Shown one piece after another: positions 40,776 to 50,059 of a stretch of 64,000 bases of DNA (position 1 is the first letter of the stretch; each line of letters opens with the position of its first letter). This DNA comes from Poriferisodalis sp965208895 (lineage in GTDB: Bacteria > Actinomycetota > Acidimicrobiia > Acidimicrobiales > Poriferisodalaceae). Both the position numbers and the translations under genes were made by a program. The notes beneath the pieces were generated by a model. That model was not told where the DNA came from. It made no database searches and saw only the letters and a program-made list of their open reading frames with translations. The stretch covers positions 3,410,001 through 3,474,000 of the forward strand of contig NZ_OZ242363.1 in the NCBI RefSeq assembly GCF_965208895.1, written 5' to 3'.

Positions 40776-41318
40776 GTGTCAGCACAGGCATCTGAGACCG
40801 TTGCGGCCACGCTGGTGGTGAACGGCACAACCCATCAGCTCACGCTGGACTCCAGAACCACCATCCTCGATGCGCTGCGTGACGTCCTGGGCGTGACGTC
40901 GGCCAAGAAGGGATGCGACCACGGCCAGTGCGGCGCCTGCACGGTGCTGGTTGACGGGCGCCGGATCGTGTCGTGCTTGGCGCTGGCCGCGTCGTACGAC
41001 GGCGTCTCGGTAAGCACTTCGGAGGCGTTCGGCGATGTGTCGTCGCTGTCGGCGCTCCAGCAGGCCTTCGTCGACCGCGACGCGCTGCAATGCGGCTATT
41101 GCACGCCGGGGCAGGTCTGCTCGACGATGGGCATGTTCGAAGAAACCCGCCGCTGTGTGCCGAGCGCCGCCAGCGCCGATGTCTCGATGTCGGACTTCGA
41201 CCTCGACGATGTCGAGATCCGTGAGCGGATGAGCGGGAACCTGTGCCGCTGCGGCGCCTATGTCAACATCGTCGCAGCGATCGCCGACGCAGCCGCGGCC
41301 GAAGGACTGAGGCGTTGA
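40776..41318 (+). CDS. 2Fe-2S subunit of a molybdenum hydroxylase (CoxS/PaoA type)
   Basis: The 180-residue protein has a plant-type ferredoxin cluster (KKGCDHGQCGACTVLVDGRR, about residues 44-63) and the second helical cluster domain (LQCGYCTPGQ about 103, NLCRCGAYVNI about 154), so eight Cys bind two [2Fe-2S] centres. It carries electrons from the molybdopterin subunit to FAD. The GTG at 40776 is chosen; the frame upstream runs through a repeat. Its TGA overlaps the next gene's TTG. Confidence 0.88.
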   Translation: MSAQASETVAATLVVNGTTHQLTLDSRTTILDALRDVLGVTSAKKGCDHGQCGACTVLVDGRRIVSCLALAASYDGVSVSTSEAFGDVSSLSALQQAFVDRDALQCGYCTPGQVCSTMGMFEETRRCVPSAASADVSMSDFDLDDVEIRERMSGNLCRCGAYVNIVAAIADAAAAEGLRR

Positions 41319-42310
41319 AGCCCTTCGCCTTCGAGCGTGCAGCGTCAGTGACCGAGGCGCTCGGGCTGTTCGACGCCGACACAGCCTTTCTTGCAGGCGG
41401 GACCAACCTCGTCGACTTGATGCGTCTGGGCGTGTGCTCTCCTCAGCGCCTGATTGACATCAACGGCGTCGGCCTCGACGAGATCACCGAGTTGGCTGAC
41501 GGCACGATCAGCGTGGGCGCCTTGGTCCGCAACAGCGACCTCGCCGCACACGAGCTCATACGCACCCGCTGCCCCTTTGTGGCCCAGGCCGTCGTGGCGG
41601 GTGCCTCGGCGCAGCTGCGCAACATGGCAACGACAGGGGGCAACCTGCTGCAGCGCACGCGGTGCGTCTACTTCGGGGACCTCACCACGCCGTGCAACAA
41701 GCGCGAGCCCGGCAGCGGCTGTTCGGCGAAGGAGGGCTTCGGGCGCTACAACGCATTGATCGGGGCCTCTCCGCACTGCCTGGCTGTGCATCCCTCGGAT
41801 TTGTGCATCCCGCTGGCAGCGCTCGATGCCATCGTGGTGGCAGTGGGGCCTGGGGGCACGCGGCGCATGCCGTTCGGGGAGTTTCACCGGCTGCCGGGAG
41901 ACACACCGCACATCGACACCAACCTCGATCCCTCCGAGCTGGTCGTCGCTGTCGAGATCCCGGCGCTGGGCTTCGCTGCGTCGTCGCTGTACCGCAAGGT
42001 GCGCGAACGGGTGTCCTACGCGTTCGCTCTGGTGTCGGTGGCGGCGGCAGTCGATCTCGCCGACGGAATGGTGCGCGATGTGCGCCTGGCGCTCGGCGGA
42101 GTGTCGCATCGCCCGTACCGGGCGCGCGCCGCCGAGGAGGCGCTGCGGGGCCAGTCGGCAACGGCGGAGTCGTACCGTGCGGCCGCCGATGCCGAACTCG
42201 AAGCAGCGAAACCCGGCCGGGACAATGCCTTCAAGGTCCCGCAGCTGCGCAACACGATCGTCGAGGTCCTGAGCAGACTGGCCGCGCAGGCGGCACAGCC
42301 GACGTCATGA
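41315..42310 (+). CDS. FAD subunit of a molybdenum hydroxylase (CoxM/PaoB type)
   Basis: The 331-residue protein starts at TTG overlapping the previous stop. It has the vanillyl-alcohol-oxidase-like FAD motifs (FLAGGTNLVDLM, ATTGGNLLQRTRC) and a Cys-rich insertion (RCVYFGDLTTPCNKREPGSG then CSAKEG, SPHCLAVHPSD) that in PaoB/HbaB-like enzymes holds an extra [4Fe-4S] cluster. This points to a periplasmic aldehyde oxidoreductase or benzoyl-CoA-type branch rather than CO dehydrogenase. It overlaps the large subunit gene as ATGA. Confidence 0.88.
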   Translation: MKPFAFERAASVTEALGLFDADTAFLAGGTNLVDLMRLGVCSPQRLIDINGVGLDEITELADGTISVGALVRNSDLAAHELIRTRCPFVAQAVVAGASAQLRNMATTGGNLLQRTRCVYFGDLTTPCNKREPGSGCSAKEGFGRYNALIGASPHCLAVHPSDLCIPLAALDAIVVAVGPGGTRRMPFGEFHRLPGDTPHIDTNLDPSELVVAVEIPALGFAASSLYRKVRERVSYAFALVSVAAAVDLADGMVRDVRLALGGVSHRPYRARAAEEALRGQSATAESYRAAADAELEAAKPGRDNAFKVPQLRNTIVEVLSRLAAQAAQPTS

Positions 42311-44484
42311 GCGTTCGCAGGCCCCGCCCGCCCCACGCCGAGCTCGTCGGCAGCGCCGCCAGCGCCGACACCGAACGCATCGACGCGCCCGCCAAGGCGG
42401 CGGGAACGGCCCGGTACGCATATGAGCAGCCGGTCGACGATCCGGTGTATCTGCACCCGATCGTGTCCGCCGTCGCCAAGGGAACCATCACCGGGTTCGA
42501 CACCTCACGGGCCGAGCAGACCCACGGCGTGCTGCTCGTCATGACCCACGAGAACGCTCCGCGGCTGCGAGTCAAGACCAGCGGCGATCTGTGGGTGCTG
42601 CAGTCTGCGAAGGTTCGCCACCGCGGCCAGTTCATCGGCGCAGTCGTCGCGCAGACCCCGCAGGCGGCTCGATGCGCGGCCGAATCAGTCGAGGTCGAGT
42701 ACCGGGAGGAAGCTGCCGATCTCGACTTCTCGTTCGACCGGCCCGACGTCTATGTGCCCCGCCGCGTGAACGGCATGCTGCGCGGGCGTTCGAGTCACGG
42801 CGACGTCGATGCCGCGTTCGCTGCCAGTGCCCATCAAGTCGCCGGCACCTATGAGACGTCGGCCCACTATCACAATCCGATCGAGCCGCACCCGGTCATT
42901 GCGGTCTGGCATTCGGGCCGACGCTGGGCGCCCTCAGCCACACGGCTGACGCTCTTCGAGGCCAACCAAGGGGCGTTTCCCTACCACCTCTCGCTGCTGC
43001 CGCCGCTGCTGGGCATGCTGCCCGGCCAGCTTCGCATCGTCTCGCCCTACGTGGGCGGCTCGTTCGGCTCCAAGCTGTTCCCGCACCCGCACCTGGTGCT
43101 GGCAGCCCTCGCCGCCAAGCAGCTGAAGGACCGTCCGGTCAAGTGCGAGTTGACACGCCGCCAGATGTTCCGAACGGTCGGCTACAGGCCGCAGAGTCAC
43201 CAGACGGTCCGTCTCGGCGCCGATGCCGACGGCAGGCTGACGGCCGTGGATCACCAGAGCTGGGCGCCGAACTCCAAGACGAGGCGATTCATCGAGCAGA
43301 CCGTCGACGCGACGCGCATGATGTACGCCGCGACCACGCGACGAACGGTCCATCATGCCGTCGACCTCGACATCGCACCCGCCACCTTTATGCGGGCACC
43401 GGGCGAATTCGGAGGCATGTTCGCACTGGAGACAGCGATGGACGAGCTGGCGGAACGGATCGGCCTCGACCCGATCGAGCTGCGTGTCCGCAACGAGCCC
43501 GATTTCGATCCCGAGACCGGCAAGCCGTTCAGCACGCGCAATCTCGTTCGATGCCTGCGCGAGGGTGCGCAGCAGTTCGGCTGGTCCAGCCGGACCCCGC
43601 CCGGTGAGCATCGCGACGGCGAATGGCTGATCGGCCTCGGGGTTGCGAGCGCCACGTATCCCAACCAGCACTTCATGCCGTCCCGAGCGCGCATCACCTG
43701 CAGCGGCGACCGCTATTCGGTTGCGCTGCAAGGCGCCGACCCCGGCACCGGCGCCCGCACAGTCCTCACCCAGCTGGCGGCGGAAGCCCTCGGGGTGCCT
43801 GAGGCTGCCGTGGACGTCGTGCTCGGAGAAACCGGACTGCCGCTGGCAATGCTGGCCGGCGGCAGCGCCGGAACCTACGAGTGGGGCAATGCCATCGCCG
43901 CCGCGGCAGCGAAGCTCCGCCGCCGTCATGGCGCCGACGCGCCCTCAGGAAGCTCGGCGGCGGCGTTCGGTTTCGCCCCTCGAGGCAGCCGTCGGCGATC
44001 GCGCCATGCGTTCGGGGCGCACTTCGCCCAAGTGCGGGTCTCCCGGGCAACCGGAGAGGTTCGAGTCGACCGCATGCTGGGCGTGTACGGCGCCGGTCGG
44101 ATCGTCAACGCGCGAACTGCCCGAAGCCAGCTCATCGGCGGCATGACGATGGGCGTGTCGAGCGCGCTGCACGAAGAGACGTACTTCGATACGCGATTCG
44201 GCCACGTCGCGAACGGCGACCTCGCGGGCTATCACATCGCCGCGCACGCGGACATCAACGACATCGAAGCAGTGTGGATCGACGAGTTCGACGAGTGGTT
44301 CGGCCCCAGCGGGGCCAAGGGCATCGGCGAGATCGGCATCGTCGGCGTGCCCGCCGCCATCGGCAACGCCATCTACAACGCTGCGGGTGTGCGGCTGCGC
44401 GACATCCCCTTTACGCCCGACAAAGTGATCGTCGAGCTGGAGAACCGGGCTGCGGCGACGACCGCGGGCATCTCGGGCGGGTAG
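42307..44484 (+). CDS. Molybdopterin subunit of a xanthine/aldehyde oxidoreductase (PaoC/YagR type)
   Basis: The 725-residue protein has the Mo-cofactor binding loop SPYVGGSFGSKLF (about residue 246), MRAPGEFGGMFALE and the active-site GAKGIGEIGIVG (about 668, catalytic Glu). The sequence is of the PaoC/YagR group, which oxidises aromatic and aliphatic aldehydes. There is no CO dehydrogenase AYXCSFR signature, so CO oxidation is unlikely. It is the third gene of a tightly overlapping operon. No maturation chaperone follows. A hairpin sits just after the stop. Confidence 0.88.
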   Translation: MSVRRPRPPHAELVGSAASADTERIDAPAKAAGTARYAYEQPVDDPVYLHPIVSAVAKGTITGFDTSRAEQTHGVLLVMTHENAPRLRVKTSGDLWVLQSAKVRHRGQFIGAVVAQTPQAARCAAESVEVEYREEAADLDFSFDRPDVYVPRRVNGMLRGRSSHGDVDAAFAASAHQVAGTYETSAHYHNPIEPHPVIAVWHSGRRWAPSATRLTLFEANQGAFPYHLSLLPPLLGMLPGQLRIVSPYVGGSFGSKLFPHPHLVLAALAAKQLKDRPVKCELTRRQMFRTVGYRPQSHQTVRLGADADGRLTAVDHQSWAPNSKTRRFIEQTVDATRMMYAATTRRTVHHAVDLDIAPATFMRAPGEFGGMFALETAMDELAERIGLDPIELRVRNEPDFDPETGKPFSTRNLVRCLREGAQQFGWSSRTPPGEHRDGEWLIGLGVASATYPNQHFMPSRARITCSGDRYSVALQGADPGTGARTVLTQLAAEALGVPEAAVDVVLGETGLPLAMLAGGSAGTYEWGNAIAAAAAKLRRRHGADAPSGSSAAAFGFAPRGSRRRSRHAFGAHFAQVRVSRATGEVRVDRMLGVYGAGRIVNARTARSQLIGGMTMGVSSALHEETYFDTRFGHVANGDLAGYHIAAHADINDIEAVWIDEFDEWFGPSGAKGIGEIGIVGVPAAIGNAIYNAAGVRLRDIPFTPDKVIVELENRAAATTAGISGG

Positions 44485-44486
44485 GC

Positions 44487-44513
44487 CACCGCCGCGATGT
44501 GGCGTCGGCGGTG
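44487..44513. terminator. Candidate bidirectional terminator hairpin
   Basis: CACCGCCG (44487-44494) and CGGCGGTG (44506-44513) form an 8-bp stem with an 11-nt loop, between the convergent molybdenum hydroxylase and the small minus-strand gene. No T-run. Confidence 0.4.
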
Positions 44514-44526
44514 TGGTCGTGGGTGG

Positions 44527-44742
44527 TCACTGCGAAGCGGTCGCCTGACGCAGCGCGGCTTTGGCGAAGATGTAGCCCCCGGCGAATCTGCCTGCGAGGC
44601 CCATCGTGATGGTGTAGGTAATCGCCGACAGCGTTGCCGGGCTGAATTAGATGTTCGCCCAGCCCGGCGTGGTGTCGGCCGTGACCGCCAGACACGCCGC
44701 GTAGAACGCGTAGAACGCCGTGAAGATGATCATCAAGACCAT
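44527..44742 (-). pseudogene. Small membrane protein with an in-frame stop
   Basis: The ATG at 44742 has a good ribosome site (GGAGGGTGA) and starts four bases after the XRE-cupin stop. The frame encodes a hydrophobic helix (MVLMIIFTAFYAFYAACLAV then TADTTPGWANI), a TAA at 44647-44649, and continues in the same frame with a second helix (FSPATLSAITYTITMGLAGR then FAGGYIFAKAAL) to a TGA. It is either a 31-residue peptide or, more likely, a two-helix protein of ~70 residues broken by a nonsense mutation. Confidence 0.5.
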
Positions 44743-44746
44743 TGCT

Positions 44747-45457
44747 TCACCCTCCCCCCGCGCCGCGTGACTCGCTGGCGGGGTACACCTTGATGGAGAT
44801 GAACCGGACCGGCAGCTCGACGAGCTCGACGGGTCCGTGGGCAACCTCGCCGTGGATCTGCATGGTGTCGCCCGTGTTCAGCAGGTAGGCCTTGCCGCCG
44901 TAGCCGTAGTGCATCGATCCCTCCAGCACATGGAGAAACTCGACGCCCGGATGCTGGTAGAGGGGGAACACGCCGCCCGGCTCGGTGATGGTGGTGATCA
45001 TCGGCTCGATGATCCGGTTGGGTCCTCGCAAGGTGCCGAGATCCTGGTACAGCCGGTCCGGTCCGCCCCGATCGTGGTGGATCTCATGGCCCTCGCCGGC
45101 CCGGACGATGACCAGATCGTGCTCCTCGTCGAGGCCGCGGAACAAGGCGGTCACCGGAACCTTTGCCGTTCCGGCCAGGCGCGCCAGCGTCGACAGGCTG
45201 GGCGCGCTCTGGCCGTGTTCGATCTTGGAGAGCATCCCCAGCGAGATGCCCGCGTCCGTGGCGAAGGCCGACATCGTCATGTTCAGTGCTTGGCGCAGCT
45301 CACGTACGCGGCTGCCGACGACCCGGCACAGCTCGGCAGTGGCGAGCGGCGATTCAATGGCTGCTTCTGCGAAGCTCAGTGACTCAGGCACATCTTCGTC
45401 GGCCCCGTCGTCGGTGCCCTCGTCAAGGTCAGGGTTCGTCGCCCCGCCGTCCGTCAT
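44747..45457 (-). CDS. XRE-family regulator with cupin domain
   Basis: The 236-residue protein starts at the ATG at 45457 with an acidic N-terminus, then a helix-turn-helix (VRELRQALNMTMSAFATDAG and ISLGMLSKIEHGQSAPS) and a C-terminal cupin (YQHPGVEFLHVLEGSMHYGY, LNTGDTMQIHGEVAHGPVEL). Such regulators sense small metabolites through the cupin. It may control the adjacent small membrane gene or the convergent molybdenum hydroxylase; there is no direct evidence for either. Confidence 0.87.
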   Translation of the reverse strand: MTDGGATNPDLDEGTDDGADEDVPESLSFAEAAIESPLATAELCRVVGSRVRELRQALNMTMSAFATDAGISLGMLSKIEHGQSAPSLSTLARLAGTAKVPVTALFRGLDEEHDLVIVRAGEGHEIHHDRGGPDRLYQDLGTLRGPNRIIEPMITTITEPGGVFPLYQHPGVEFLHVLEGSMHYGYGGKAYLLNTGDTMQIHGEVAHGPVELVELPVRFISIKVYPASESRGAGGG

Positions 45458-45529
45458 CGCCCTGATAGTGCCAGATAGCGGTCGCAAACCGGTACGACCG
45501 CTGCGGAGGCGGCTCGCGTTCTTTGCCGT

Positions 45530-46516
45530 TCAGTTTGGGAGGTCGGCGGCTGCAGCGAAGGCGCGCAGCTCGCGCTCGACGTCGCCCATGGGCTGGAACG
45601 ACACCTCGGTTATGCCCGCCGCGGCGAGTCGTTCCATGCGTTCGGGCACCTCGCGGGCATGGCACACGAAGGGGGCGATGCGCAGAGACTCGGGGGTCAG
45701 CACTTGGCGGTCGATGGCGTTCAGCTGGGTGAGGTGGCCTTCGTGCAGCGACAGGTGCAGGGTCGCGGGGTCCATGTCGCCGGTGATGTCAGCGAAGCGA
45801 TCGGCATTGGGGAATGTGTCGAGCCGGACATCTCGCTGCTCCAGGAAGGCGTGGTAGGCCACGCTGACACCAGGGCCCGCGGTGTCGAGCACCCGGGGCG
45901 ATTCGATCGACTCGTCGTCGTCCATGATCGTGCCGAAGCCGAGAAGGATCACATCGTCGATCCCGCTGTAGTCCGCATCGGGCCGAGGCCGTGAGGTGAA
46001 CACGCCGCAGCCCATCTCAGCCGCTGCGGCGAGGCCCCGAGGGCCGTTCACCGCCACGATCCACGGCACCTCGATGGGTCGCTCGATCGCCTGGCCCGGC
46101 CAGTGCAGCATGCGCGCCGCGCGCCCGTCGACCTCGACGATCTCGCCTCGAAGCAGTGCCTGGATGTCGGCGACCATGCCTGGGAAGTCGGCCCAGCGCA
46201 GTGGCTTCTGTCCCATGGCTCGACGCCCGGTGAAGCCGGTGCCGGCACCGATGATGACCCGTTCGGGCCCGACAAGACCGACGAGCGTCGCGATGGCCGC
46301 AGCGGTTGTCATCGGGTGTCGCAGCGAAGGAATGAGCACGCCGGTGCCGAGCCGGATGCGGTCCGTGCGCACCCCGGCTAGCGCGAGCGTCATCCAGACG
46401 TCGAGCTGCAGTGCCGGCGTGTCGTACACCCAGGCGGTTTCATAGCCCAGCTCCTCGGCAAGCGCGATGTGGTCGGGAGTCTCGGGAACGGGCGGGAACG
46501 CGGCAGAAATTTTCAT
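45530..46516 (-). CDS. LLM-class (luciferase-like) F420/FMN-dependent oxidoreductase
   Basis: The 328-residue protein starts MKISAAFPPVPETPDHIALA and shows the TIM-barrel features of this class: AEELGYETAWVYDTP, IRLGTGVLIPSLRHP and RVIIGAGTGFTGRRAM. Members use F420H2 or FMNH2 on varied substrates. Nothing in the residues fixes the substrate. It diverges from the next gene, a pyridoxamine-oxidase-like protein that often uses the same cofactor. Confidence 0.82.
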   Translation of the reverse strand: MKISAAFPPVPETPDHIALAEELGYETAWVYDTPALQLDVWMTLALAGVRTDRIRLGTGVLIPSLRHPMTTAAAIATLVGLVGPERVIIGAGTGFTGRRAMGQKPLRWADFPGMVADIQALLRGEIVEVDGRAARMLHWPGQAIERPIEVPWIVAVNGPRGLAAAAEMGCGVFTSRPRPDADYSGIDDVILLGFGTIMDDDESIESPRVLDTAGPGVSVAYHAFLEQRDVRLDTFPNADRFADITGDMDPATLHLSLHEGHLTQLNAIDRQVLTPESLRIAPFVCHAREVPERMERLAAAGITEVSFQPMGDVERELRAFAAAADLPN

Positions 46517-46598
46517 GGCGGCAGTCTCGCGGACTGTGCGAAGTCCATCAGGATCGGTTGGGCTGATCGGATTGGGCCATGTGTGCGAGGCTGCGCCG

Positions 46599-47006
46599 AT
46601 GGAAATTGCCAAGGCGCTCGACTATGTCCGCAAGAACGACCGTGCAGTGCTGGCCACCAAGGCGCGCGACGGAACACCGCAGCTGTCGCCGGTGACATTG
46701 GCGGTCGTGGACGACACGGTCGTCATGAGCACGCGGGACACGGCTTTCAAGGTCAAGAACCTGCATCGCGACCCGCAGTCGTGGCTGTGCGTGTTCCCTG
46801 AGAAGTGGCTGGGACGCTGGGTTCAGCTCGAGTGCGAGGCCGAGATCATCTCAGGCGAGGCCGCGCTCGACCCGCTCGTCGAGTACTACCGGACGCTGCA
46901 AGGCGAGCATCCCGACTGGGACGACTACCGCCGCGCAATGACCGAAGACAAGCGCTGCCTGGTTCGCTTCCACATCACCAAGGCCGGCCCCGACAAGCAC
47001 GGCTGA
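46599..47006 (+). CDS. PPOX-class (pyridoxamine oxidase-like) F420/FMN-binding protein
   Basis: The 135-residue protein is a split-barrel flavin-binding protein: ALDYVRKNDRAVLATKARDG then TPQLSPVTLAVVDDT, KVKNLHRDPQ, and RWVQLECEAEII. Proteins of this size in actinobacteria usually bind F420 and reduce small aromatic or tetrapyrrole compounds. The ATG at 46599 gives the family N-terminus. A longer frame upstream is not needed. Confidence 0.82.
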   Translation: MEIAKALDYVRKNDRAVLATKARDGTPQLSPVTLAVVDDTVVMSTRDTAFKVKNLHRDPQSWLCVFPEKWLGRWVQLECEAEIISGEAALDPLVEYYRTLQGEHPDWDDYRRAMTEDKRCLVRFHITKAGPDKHG

Positions 47007-47069
47007 ACCTGGACGGCTCAGCGCGTTGCTTCGCTCCAGTCGAGCGTCTGGCACCGACCCGCAGTGCCT

Positions 47070-47297
47070 TCAAGCGGCAAGCAGTAGTTCGTAGTCGACA
47101 GCCTGCTGCACTTGCTTGGGGGTCAGGCGGTAGTCGTCGCACATGTCAGCGAGATGTTTCGATTCCTCATCTTCAGCAGTCCGTGCCAAGCTGGCCACGA
47201 GACGGGTCGGGACCCGTGTCCCGTCGATGCAAGGTGCCCCAGCTTGCACCGCAGGATTCACCCACACGCCGGCGGCTGGTCGCCAGATCGCCGCCAT
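47070..47297 (-). CDS. DUF433-family small protein
   Basis: The 75-residue protein has the DUF433 pattern: NPAVQAGAPCIDGTRVPTRL, then DMCDDYRLTPKQVQQAVDYE. DUF433 proteins are small helix-turn-helix antitoxin-like factors usually paired with a PIN-like DUF5615 toxin. No such partner is adjacent, so it is an orphan. The ATG at 47297 is chosen because a TACCCT box lies exactly six bases upstream, which places the ATG 21 bp further upstream outside the transcript. Confidence 0.75.
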   Translation of the reverse strand: MAAIWRPAAGVWVNPAVQAGAPCIDGTRVPTRLVASLARTAEDEESKHLADMCDDYRLTPKQVQQAVDYELLLAA

Positions 47298-47303
47298 GTC
47301 CGC

Positions 47304-47309
47304 AGGGTA
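47304..47309 (-). promoter_or_regulatory. Leaderless-type -10 box for the DUF433 gene
   Basis: On the minus strand TACCCT, GCGGAC, then ATG at 47297. Confidence 0.5.
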
Positions 47310-47515
47310 ACTGCGCATGGTTCGATCACCAGTCGCTGCTGGCCGACATCTACACTCAACTCAGTCGCAACCACCGATAGAGCTTGCCGACGTATCGCAT
47401 TGCTCAGAATTCTCCCTGCGGGATCTTATTGATTTTCTGAACGGGCACCCTGGTTGCTGATCGGCCATGATGTTCGCCGCCGCGACGTCCGAGCGCGGCG
47501 GAGAGGGGTTCCCAG

Positions 47516-48367
47516 ATGAGATTCGGCCTGATTTCCGCAAACCTGATGGGCAACGTCGACGGCGCTGCCGCACGTGAGACTGCCCAGACCGCCGAGGAAG
47601 TCGGCTTCGATTCGCTGTGGGCGATCGAACACGTGGTGGTGCCCAAGTCCTACAGCTCGACCTATCCCTATGACGACGGCGGCCGCCTGTTCAAGGGCGC
47701 AAGCCAGATCGACCACTCCGACCCGCTCATCTGGCTGGCGTACGCCGCCGCCGTGACCTCGCGCATCCGGTTGGCAACGGGCATTCTCATCCTGCCGCAG
47801 CGCAACCCGCTGATTCTGGCGAAGGAGATCGCTTCGCTGGACCGCCTGTGCGGCGGCCGGTTCGATTTCGGCATCGGCGTGGGATGGCTGCGTGAGGAGT
47901 TCGAGGCGCTCGGCGTGCCGTTCGATCGCCGGGGTGCCCGCACCGACGAGTACGTAGCGGCGCTGCGGGTGCTGTGGTCCGAAGAGGAAGCCGAATTCCA
48001 CGGCGAGTTCGTGGACTTCGATCCGGTCTACTCACAGCCCAAGCCGATCCAGCAGCCGGTGCCGATCCTGGTCGGCGGTCACAGCGACCGCGCGGCCCGG
48101 CGCGCCGGCGAGCTCGGCGATGTGTTCTTCCCGGCCGAACGGCCGGCCGAGGTGCTAACGGATCTGTTCGACTCGGCCCGCCGGTACGCCGAGGCCGCGG
48201 GGCGCGATCCGGCTGAGATCGAGATGTGGACGACCGGCGGGACCGACCGGGCCCACCTCGACCAGCTGGTCGAGCTCGGTGTCAGTCAGGTGATGGTGCC
48301 GGGGCGGCGTCCGCCCCAGCTCGGCGAGACCTACGGGCAGATCCTCGCCGACTACGCGGACGCCTGA
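47516..48367 (+). CDS. LLM-class F420-dependent oxidoreductase
   Basis: The 283-residue protein starts MRFGLISANLMGNVDGAAAR with GGAGAGGGG upstream. Class features are ETAQTAEEVGFDSLWAIEHV, IRLATGILILPQRNPL, GRFDFGIGVGWLREEFEALG and PILVGGHSDRAARRAGELGD, typical of the Rv2161c-like F420-dependent group. The substrate is unknown. It is followed by the carboxyltransferase 112 bp downstream. Confidence 0.85.
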   Translation: MRFGLISANLMGNVDGAAARETAQTAEEVGFDSLWAIEHVVVPKSYSSTYPYDDGGRLFKGASQIDHSDPLIWLAYAAAVTSRIRLATGILILPQRNPLILAKEIASLDRLCGGRFDFGIGVGWLREEFEALGVPFDRRGARTDEYVAALRVLWSEEEAEFHGEFVDFDPVYSQPKPIQQPVPILVGGHSDRAARRAGELGDVFFPAERPAEVLTDLFDSARRYAEAAGRDPAEIEMWTTGGTDRAHLDQLVELGVSQVMVPGRRPPQLGETYGQILADYADA

Positions 48368-48428
48368 GTCTGAGCCACAAGGCGAAACCGGGCCCCAGCG
48401 GCCCGTGAGCCCTGTCGCATGGGGATCA

Positions 48429-48448
48429 GGAACAAGAGCGGGCAACGA
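48429..48448. repeat. Partial copy of the dispersed repeat
   Basis: GAACAAGAGCGGGCAACGA is the reverse complement of the outer end of the repeat at 40679. It lies in the short gap before the carboxyltransferase. Confidence 0.55.
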
Positions 48449-48478
48449 AGGGGCAGCTCAGAATGCAGGAGGCGAGCA

Positions 48479-50059
48479 ATGGCTGAGTACGGCGACGGTG
48501 ACGCGATCACGCACGAGCAGCGGGTTGCCGATATGGCGGCCCACGCCGAGGTGATCCGGCGCGACATGGGTGGTGCCTCGAAGGTCCGGGCGATGGCGGC
48601 CGAAGGCGATCGCACGATCCGCGAGCACATCGACGCATTCAGTGACGAGGGCACCTTTCGCGAGATCGGCACGTTCACGCGTTCCTTGCGTCCCGAGGTG
48701 CGTGACGTCACGCCCGGTGACGGAAAGATCGGCGGCCATTGCGAAGTCGACGGTCGCCCCGTCGCCGTCTTCGGCGACGACATCACCGTGCTGCGGGGCT
48801 CGAGCTCCATAGTCGGCACTCGCAAGGAGAGCCGCTTGTTCGATCGAGCGCTCGCGATGGGCATTCCGATCGTCCACTTCGGCGAGACCGGTGGCGGTCG
48901 GATTCCCGACCTGATGGGCTCGGAGGGCATCTCCGAGCCAGGCGCCATGTTCGAAATGGCGCGCCGGCGCCACCGGGTGCCGATGGCCACCATGATCTGC
49001 GGCCAGTCGTTCGGCGGCTCGTCGTTCGTGTCTGCGCTGAGCGACTACGTGGTGATGGTGCGCGGCTCGTGCCTCGCCGTGACTTCGCCGAAGGTCTTTG
49101 AGATCGCCACCGGTGAGGTCATCTCGTTCGAGGACGTGGGCGGAGTGGACGTGCACTCCCGCAAGACGGGCCAGATCGACCTCGGCGTCGACACCGACGA
49201 AGAGGGCTACGCCGCCATCAAGCGGTGGCTGTCGTTCATGCCGTCGAACGCTTGGGAGCCAGCCCCCCGAGCGGAACCTCGCGGCGGCGACGGACCCGAT
49301 CCCGAGCTCGCCCGCATGGTGCCGGCCCGCCGCACCCGCGGCTACGACATGCGGCGCGTGGTGGCTCGCATCTGCGATCCCGAGTCAGTCCTCGAGATGC
49401 AGCCCAACTACGCCCGCAACGTCGTGTGCGCGATGGCGCGGATCGACGGTTTCGCAGTCGGCGTCATCGCCAACAACCCGATGTTCGGCGCCGGCACGCT
49501 CGACCCGCAGGCCTGCCACAAGATCATCCGGCTGGCCACCGTCTGCGACTCCTTCAACATCCCGATGATCTTCCTGGTCGATGTGCCGGGCTTCATGGTC
49601 GGCAAGCGGGTCGAGCACGACCTGATGCTGCACTGGGGCATGCGCATGATGCACGCGCTGCAGAACGCGTCGACGCCCACCCTCACCGTGTGCATCCGCA
49701 AGGCCTTCGGCCTGGCGTGGCAGGCCATGAACGGCTCGCGGATGCCAAGCCACGGCATCTACTGCTGGCCGGGTGCAGAGATCGGGTTCATGGATCCTGA
49801 AGTCGGCGTGAATGTGGCGTTCGGCTCGAAGCTGGGACGGATCGATGACCCCGACGAGCGCGAAGCCGAGCGGCTGAAGCTGGTTGCCGAGGTTGCCGAG
49901 GCCACCAATCCCTACGACGCAGCCGGCACCATGCGCATCGACGAGATGATCGACCCGGCCGATACGCGCCGCGTGCTCATTTCCGACCTGCGAATGCTGG
50001 CCAACAGGCCGGTACCCCCGCCCGAGCAGCGACCGCTCAGCTACTGGCCGAGCTGCTGA
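48479..50059 (+). CDS. Acyl-CoA carboxylase carboxyltransferase subunit (propionyl-CoA-type beta chain)
   Basis: The 526-residue protein starts at ATG with a perfect GCAGGAGG ribosome site. It shows both crotonase-like halves: IGTFTRSLRPEVRDVTPGDG then KIGGHCEVDGRPVAV, GETGGGRIPDLMGSEGISEP, and in the second half VIANNPMFGAGTLDPQACHK, MIFLVDVPGFMVGKRVEHDL and WQAMNGSRMPSHGIYCWPGA. These enzymes transfer CO2 from biotin to acyl-CoA. No biotin carboxylase gene is nearby, so the alpha subunit must be elsewhere. The acyl group accepted is not certain. Confidence 0.88.
   Translation: MAEYGDGDAITHEQRVADMAAHAEVIRRDMGGASKVRAMAAEGDRTIREHIDAFSDEGTFREIGTFTRSLRPEVRDVTPGDGKIGGHCEVDGRPVAVFGDDITVLRGSSSIVGTRKESRLFDRALAMGIPIVHFGETGGGRIPDLMGSEGISEPGAMFEMARRRHRVPMATMICGQSFGGSSFVSALSDYVVMVRGSCLAVTSPKVFEIATGEVISFEDVGGVDVHSRKTGQIDLGVDTDEEGYAAIKRWLSFMPSNAWEPAPRAEPRGGDGPDPELARMVPARRTRGYDMRRVVARICDPESVLEMQPNYARNVVCAMARIDGFAVGVIANNPMFGAGTLDPQACHKIIRLATVCDSFNIPMIFLVDVPGFMVGKRVEHDLMLHWGMRMMHALQNASTPTLTVCIRKAFGLAWQAMNGSRMPSHGIYCWPGAEIGFMDPEVGVNVAFGSKLGRIDDPDEREAERLKLVAEVAEATNPYDAAGTMRIDEMIDPADTRRVLISDLRMLANRPVPPPEQRPLSYWPSC

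Noticed and set aside
42307..44484. CO dehydrogenase large subunit
   Set aside because: The CoxL active-site AYXCSFR signature is not present; the FAD subunit has the PaoB-type Cys insertion.
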